A stretch of 64,000 bases of DNA, taken from assembly GCA_901472505.1 (NCBI GenBank), contig LR590468.1, positions 1,240,001 through 1,304,000 on the forward strand, in the 5' to 3' direction. Positions 60,443 through 64,000 of this stretch are shown one piece after another. Source of the stretch: Proteus vulgaris (GTDB lineage: Bacteria; Pseudomonadota; Gammaproteobacteria; Enterobacterales; Enterobacteriaceae). Each line of letters begins with the position of its first letter. The stretch's first letter is position 1. Below the pieces are notes generated by a model. That model was not told the DNA's origin, made no database searches, and was given only the letters and a program-made list of their open reading frames with translations. The position numbers and the translations under genes are program-made.

Positions 60443-63277
60443 TTAATAACCACGCTCTAGAATTGGCTTTAAGAATCTTGCGGTATGTGAACCTTCAAAT
60501 TCTGCAACTTGCTCAGGTGTACCCGACACCAAAATTTGTCCGCCTCCACTTCCACCTTCAGGACCGAGATCAACAATCCAATCTGCGGTTTTAATAACAT
60601 CAAGATTATGCTCAATCACCACAATCGTATTACCTTGATCACGCAATTGGTGTAGAACGTCGAGTAGCAGTTCAATATCCGCGAAATGAAGCCCAGTTGT
60701 TGGTTCATCTAAAATATATAATGTCTGCCCAGTACCACGTTTTGATAGCTCTTTCGCTAACTTAACCCGTTGTGCCTCTCCCCCTGATAACGTTGTAGCA
60801 GATTGTCCTAAGCGAATATAAGACAGCCCAACATCAATCAATGTTTGTAGCTTACGAGCCAGAGCAGGAACAGCATCAAAAAATTCTCTTGCCTCTTCGA
60901 TAGTCATATCCAAAGCTTCGTGAATATTTTTTCCCTTGTATTTAATTTCAAGGGTTTCACGGTTATAGCGCTGACCTTTACATTGATCACAAGGAACATA
61001 CACATCCGGTAAGAAGTGCATTTCAACTTTTATAACACCATCACCTTGGCAAGCTTCACAGCGTCCACCTTTTACGTTGAAACTAAAACGACCTGGCGTA
61101 TAACCACGAGTACGAGATTCAGGAACCCCTGCAAACAACTCACGAATAGGTGTAAAGACACCAGTATAGGTTGCTGGATTTGAACGAGGAGTACGACCTA
61201 TTGGGCTTTGGTTAATATCAATAACTTTATCGAAATGTTCTAAACCTTCAACATCTAAATAAGGCGCAGGTACGATAGTTGTAGCCCCATTTAATTGACG
61301 TTGCGCAATAGGGAATAACGTATCATTGATAAGCGTTGATTTACCAGAGCCTGACACCCCTGTAATACAGGTAAATAAACCGACAGGTAATTTTAGATTT
61401 ACATTTTTTAAGTTATTACCTTTGGCACCTAAAATCGTCAGCATTTTTTCCCGCTCAACAGGAACTCGTTTATCTGGGATCGCTATACGGCGCTCACCAC
61501 TTAAGAACTTACCGGTTAATGAATTCGGATTATTGATGATATCTTCAAGTGTCCCCTGAGCAACAATTTCACCGCCGTGAACACCCGCACCTGGGCCAAT
61601 ATCAATAATATGATCAGCAGAACGGATAGCATCTTCATCATGCTCAACAACGATCACGGTATTACCTAAGTTACGTAAGTGGATCAATGTTTCAAGCAAA
61701 CGATCATTATCTCGCTGGTGTAACCCTATTGAGGGTTCATCTAATACATACATAACACCGACTAACCCAGCACCAATTTGGCTTGCCAAACGAATACGCT
61801 GTGCTTCACCACCAGATAATGTTTCAGCTGAACGCGAAAGCGTGAGATAGTTTAAACCAACATTGACTAAAAACTTCAATCGATCACTAATCTCTTTTAA
61901 GACTTTTTCTGCAATCTTTGCACGTTGACCGCTAAGCTTTAGATTTTGGAAAAAGGTCATTGCATGGCCAATGCTGTAATCTGCTATTTCAGGCAACGTC
62001 GTATTTTCAACATACACATGACGAGCTTCACGGCGTAAACGTGTACCACCACAAGAAGCACAAGAGCGATTACTAATATACTTAGAAAGCTCTTCACGCA
62101 CTGCGCTTGATTCTGTCTCGCGATAACGGCGTTCCATATTATTTAATACACCTTCAAAAGGATGATGACGAACAACAACATCACCTCTATCGTTAGTGTA
62201 TTTAAACTCAATATTCTCTTTACCAGACCCCGACAAAATTATTTTTTGAATATTATCAGACAAAGAATCAAAGGGCGCTTCAACATCAAAATGATAATGT
62301 TCACCTAATGAGCGCAACATTTGGAAATAGTAGAAATTACGGCGATCCCACCCTTTTATTGCACCGCCAGCAAGAGAGATCTCACGATTTTGGATCACTA
62401 AATCAGGATCAAAAAATTGCTGAACGCCTAAACCATCACAAGTAGGACAAGCCCCGGCCGGGTTATTAAAAGAGAATAAACGAGGTTCTAATTCGCTCAT
62501 ACTGTAACCACAAACAGGACAGGCAAAATTGGCAGAAAAAATAATATCTTCTGCATTGTTATCATCCATATCAGAGATAACCGCTGTACCGCCTGAAAGC
62601 GCTAATGCAGTTTCAAAAGATTCCGCTAAACGTTGAGCAAGATCATCACGCACTTTAAAGCGGTCAATCACCACTTCAATGGTATGTTTTTTCTGTAATT
62701 CTAAGGTCGGCGGATCAGAAAGATCACACACTTCACCATCAATACGAGCACGAATATAGCCTTGAGCTGAAAGATTATTCAGTAACTTAATGTGTTCACC
62801 TTTACGCTCTTTCACCACGGGTGCTAACAGCATTAAGCGCTTACCTTCAGGCTGCCCAAGAACATTATCGACCATTTGGCTGACCGTTTGTGCCGCTAAT
62901 GGAATATCATGATCAGGACAACGAGGCTCACCAACACGTGCAAATAAAAGACGTAGGTAATCGTGTATTTCAGTAATCGTTCCCACTGTTGAACGTGGGT
63001 TATGTGACGTAGATTTCTGTTCAATCGAAATAGCGGGAGACAAACCTTCAATGTGATCAACATCAGGTTTTTCCATTAACGAAAGAAACTGACGAGCATA
63101 AGCAGAAAGCGATTCAACATAACGTCGTTGCCCTTCCGCATAAAGCGTATCAAAGGCTAAAGAGGATTTACCTGAGCCAGAAAGTCCCGTAATAACAATA
63201 AGTTTATCGCGGGGAATGACCAAATTGATATTTTTTAGATTATGGGTGCGAGCGCCCCGTACTTCGATTTTATCCAT
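60443..63277 (-). CDS. uvrA: Excinuclease ABC subunit A (UvrA)
   Basis: This 944-residue damage sensor of nucleotide excision repair has two ABC ATPase modules (Walker [10 protein letters not shown] near residue 31 and GVSGSGKST near 640). It also has zinc fingers (CPVC...CPTC near 253-280 and CEAC...CDQC near 740-765). ATG 63277 gives [14 protein letters not shown], the usual start; the frame is open 60 bp further. E. coli UvrA is 940 residues. A LexA box sits upstream, shared with ssb. Confidence 0.98.
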   Translation of the reverse strand: MDKIEVRGARTHNLKNINLVIPRDKLIVITGLSGSGKSSLAFDTLYAEGQRRYVESLSAYARQFLSLMEKPDVDHIEGLSPAISIEQKSTSHNPRSTVGTITEIHDYLRLLFARVGEPRCPDHDIPLAAQTVSQMVDNVLGQPEGKRLMLLAPVVKERKGEHIKLLNNLSAQGYIRARIDGEVCDLSDPPTLELQKKHTIEVVIDRFKVRDDLAQRLAESFETALALSGGTAVISDMDDNNAEDIIFSANFACPVCGYSMSELEPRLFSFNNPAGACPTCDGLGVQQFFDPDLVIQNREISLAGGAIKGWDRRNFYYFQMLRSLGEHYHFDVEAPFDSLSDNIQKIILSGSGKENIEFKYTNDRGDVVVRHHPFEGVLNNMERRYRETESSAVREELSKYISNRSCASCGGTRLRREARHVYVENTTLPEIADYSIGHAMTFFQNLKLSGQRAKIAEKVLKEISDRLKFLVNVGLNYLTLSRSAETLSGGEAQRIRLASQIGAGLVGVMYVLDEPSIGLHQRDNDRLLETLIHLRNLGNTVIVVEHDEDAIRSADHIIDIGPGAGVHGGEIVAQGTLEDIINNPNSLTGKFLSGERRIAIPDKRVPVEREKMLTILGAKGNNLKNVNLKLPVGLFTCITGVSGSGKSTLINDTLFPIAQRQLNGATTIVPAPYLDVEGLEHFDKVIDINQSPIGRTPRSNPATYTGVFTPIRELFAGVPESRTRGYTPGRFSFNVKGGRCEACQGDGVIKVEMHFLPDVYVPCDQCKGQRYNRETLEIKYKGKNIHEALDMTIEEAREFFDAVPALARKLQTLIDVGLSYIRLGQSATTLSGGEAQRVKLAKELSKRGTGQTLYILDEPTTGLHFADIELLLDVLHQLRDQGNTIVVIEHNLDVIKTADWIVDLGPEGGSGGGQILVSGTPEQVAEFEGSHTARFLKPILERGY

Positions 63278-63343
63278 GAATATATCCCGGATTGAGAGAG
63301 TCGCCGAAAAAGAAATAATCGGATAATTATGACACAAAGTTAA

Positions 63344-63359
63344 CTGAATGGATATACAG
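63344..63359. promoter_or_regulatory. LexA (SOS) box between uvrA and ssb
   Basis: CTGAATGGATATACAG fits CTG-N10-CAG, and its reverse complement resembles the E. coli uvrA box (ACTGTATATTCATTCAGG). It lies 67 bp upstream of the uvrA start and 171 bp upstream of ssb. Confidence 0.9.
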
Positions 63360-63529
63360 TATATATAGTGAAATTGAATGATGATGTAAATCCGTCATTA
63401 TGAGACAGAAAAATGTCGACAATGTTCACAATTGAGAAATTCATTACTCGTCATATTCAAATTTTAGCGTACGTGATAAACTTATTCGCTTATGATTTCA
63501 AAAAATTTACTTTCGCAGGAGTACCTCAC

Positions 63530-64000
63530 ATGGCGAGCAGAGGCGTAAACAAAGTTATTCTTATCGGTAATTTAGGGCAGGATCCGGAAATCCGTTATAT
63601 GCCAAGTGGTGGTGCAGTTGCTAACCTAACACTGGCAACATCAGAAAGCTGGCGCGATAAACAAACCGGTGAAATGAAAGAAAAAACCGAGTGGCACCGT
63701 GTGGTAATTTTCGGAAAATTAGCGGAAATTGCAGGCGAATATCTGCGTAAAGGTTCACAAGTGTATATCGAAGGTCAATTACAAACACGTAAATGGCAAG
63801 ATCAAAGCGGCCAAGACAGATATAGCACTGAAGTTGTCGTTAACATCGGCGGCACAATGCAGATGTTAGGTGGCCGTGGTGGTCAAGATAATGCACCTTC
63901 ACAAGGTGGTCAAGGCGGTTGGGGTCAACCACAACAGCCACAAGCATCACAACAATTTAGCGGTGGCGCACAATCTCGCCCAGCACAACAACCCGCAGCA
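63530..64000 (+). CDS. ssb: Single-stranded DNA-binding protein SSB, cut by window end
   Basis: The first 157 residues of SSB are in frame to the last base. The OB fold covers residues 1-112 ([19 protein letters not shown], then [12 protein letters not shown]). The Gly/Gln-rich linker begins at about 113. The acidic tip that binds partner proteins lies beyond the window. AGGAG lies eight bases before the ATG. It is divergent from uvrA, as in E. coli. Confidence 0.97.
   Translation, partial: MASRGVNKVILIGNLGQDPEIRYMPSGGAVANLTLATSESWRDKQTGEMKEKTEWHRVVIFGKLAEIAGEYLRKGSQVYIEGQLQTRKWQDQSGQDRYSTEVVVNIGGTMQMLGGRGGQDNAPSQGGQGGWGQPQQPQASQQFSGGAQSRPAQQPAA

Overview
The window looks like a chromosomal segment of a Proteus species, most likely P. 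mirabilis or a close relative. The base composition is AT-rich. An ATF-type fimbrial operon ending in an MrpJ-family regulator, a SPI-1-type secretion locus, a choline-degrading microcompartment operon and ordinary enterobacterial housekeeping genes (dnaB, alr, tyrB, uvrA, ssb) occur together. The species call is inference from gene content; no database was searched.

Layout. 1-13.9 kb: an Inv/Spa-Prg/Org type III secretion system in two divergent operons. Leftward: invF-sctC-sctW-sctV-chaperone-sctN-sctO-sctP-sctQ (sctQ is cut by the window edge). Rightward: sctD-sctF-sctI-sctJ-orgA-orgB-orgC. 13.9-19.1 kb: soxR diverges from a MexGHI-like efflux operon (DoxX protein, adaptor, RND pump), with a near-perfect SoxR box in a 19-bp promoter spacer between them. 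19.3-30.7 kb: a leftward choline-utilisation microcompartment operon of the GRM2 type. It has three BMC-H genes, an aldehyde dehydrogenase, a BMC-P vertex protein, an alcohol dehydrogenase, a long CutC, CutD, a fourth BMC-H, PduL, a flavoprotein-like gene and two SMR exporter genes. 31-34.4 kb: an IS66-like remnant, a MarT/FidL-like pair, a TetR regulator with a clear operator, and a protein with nonapeptide repeats. 34.5-37 kb: metY and a DMT-family exporter. 37.8-43.6 kb: the fimbrial operon. 43.7-47.7 kb: potABCD behind a structured leader. 48-52 kb: a subtilase, a CbrC-like protein, dusA, a small unknown and qorA. 53-64 kb: dnaB, alr, tyrB, cyuA/cyuP, uvrA and ssb (cut by the window end).

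How the genes work together. In the choline operon, CutD activates CutC, which splits choline into trimethylamine and acetaldehyde inside a protein shell. CutF and the alcohol dehydrogenase convert acetaldehyde to acetyl-CoA and ethanol, and PduL makes acetyl-phosphate. The SMR pair may export amine products or related cations. SoxR appears to control the RND pump directly, as in Pseudomonas, rather than through SoxS.

A caution runs through the window. Four otherwise well-preserved genes (sctV, cutF, the DMT exporter, cyuP) are broken by five single-base-type frameshifts. They may be real decay, but indel errors in the assembly would explain them equally well.
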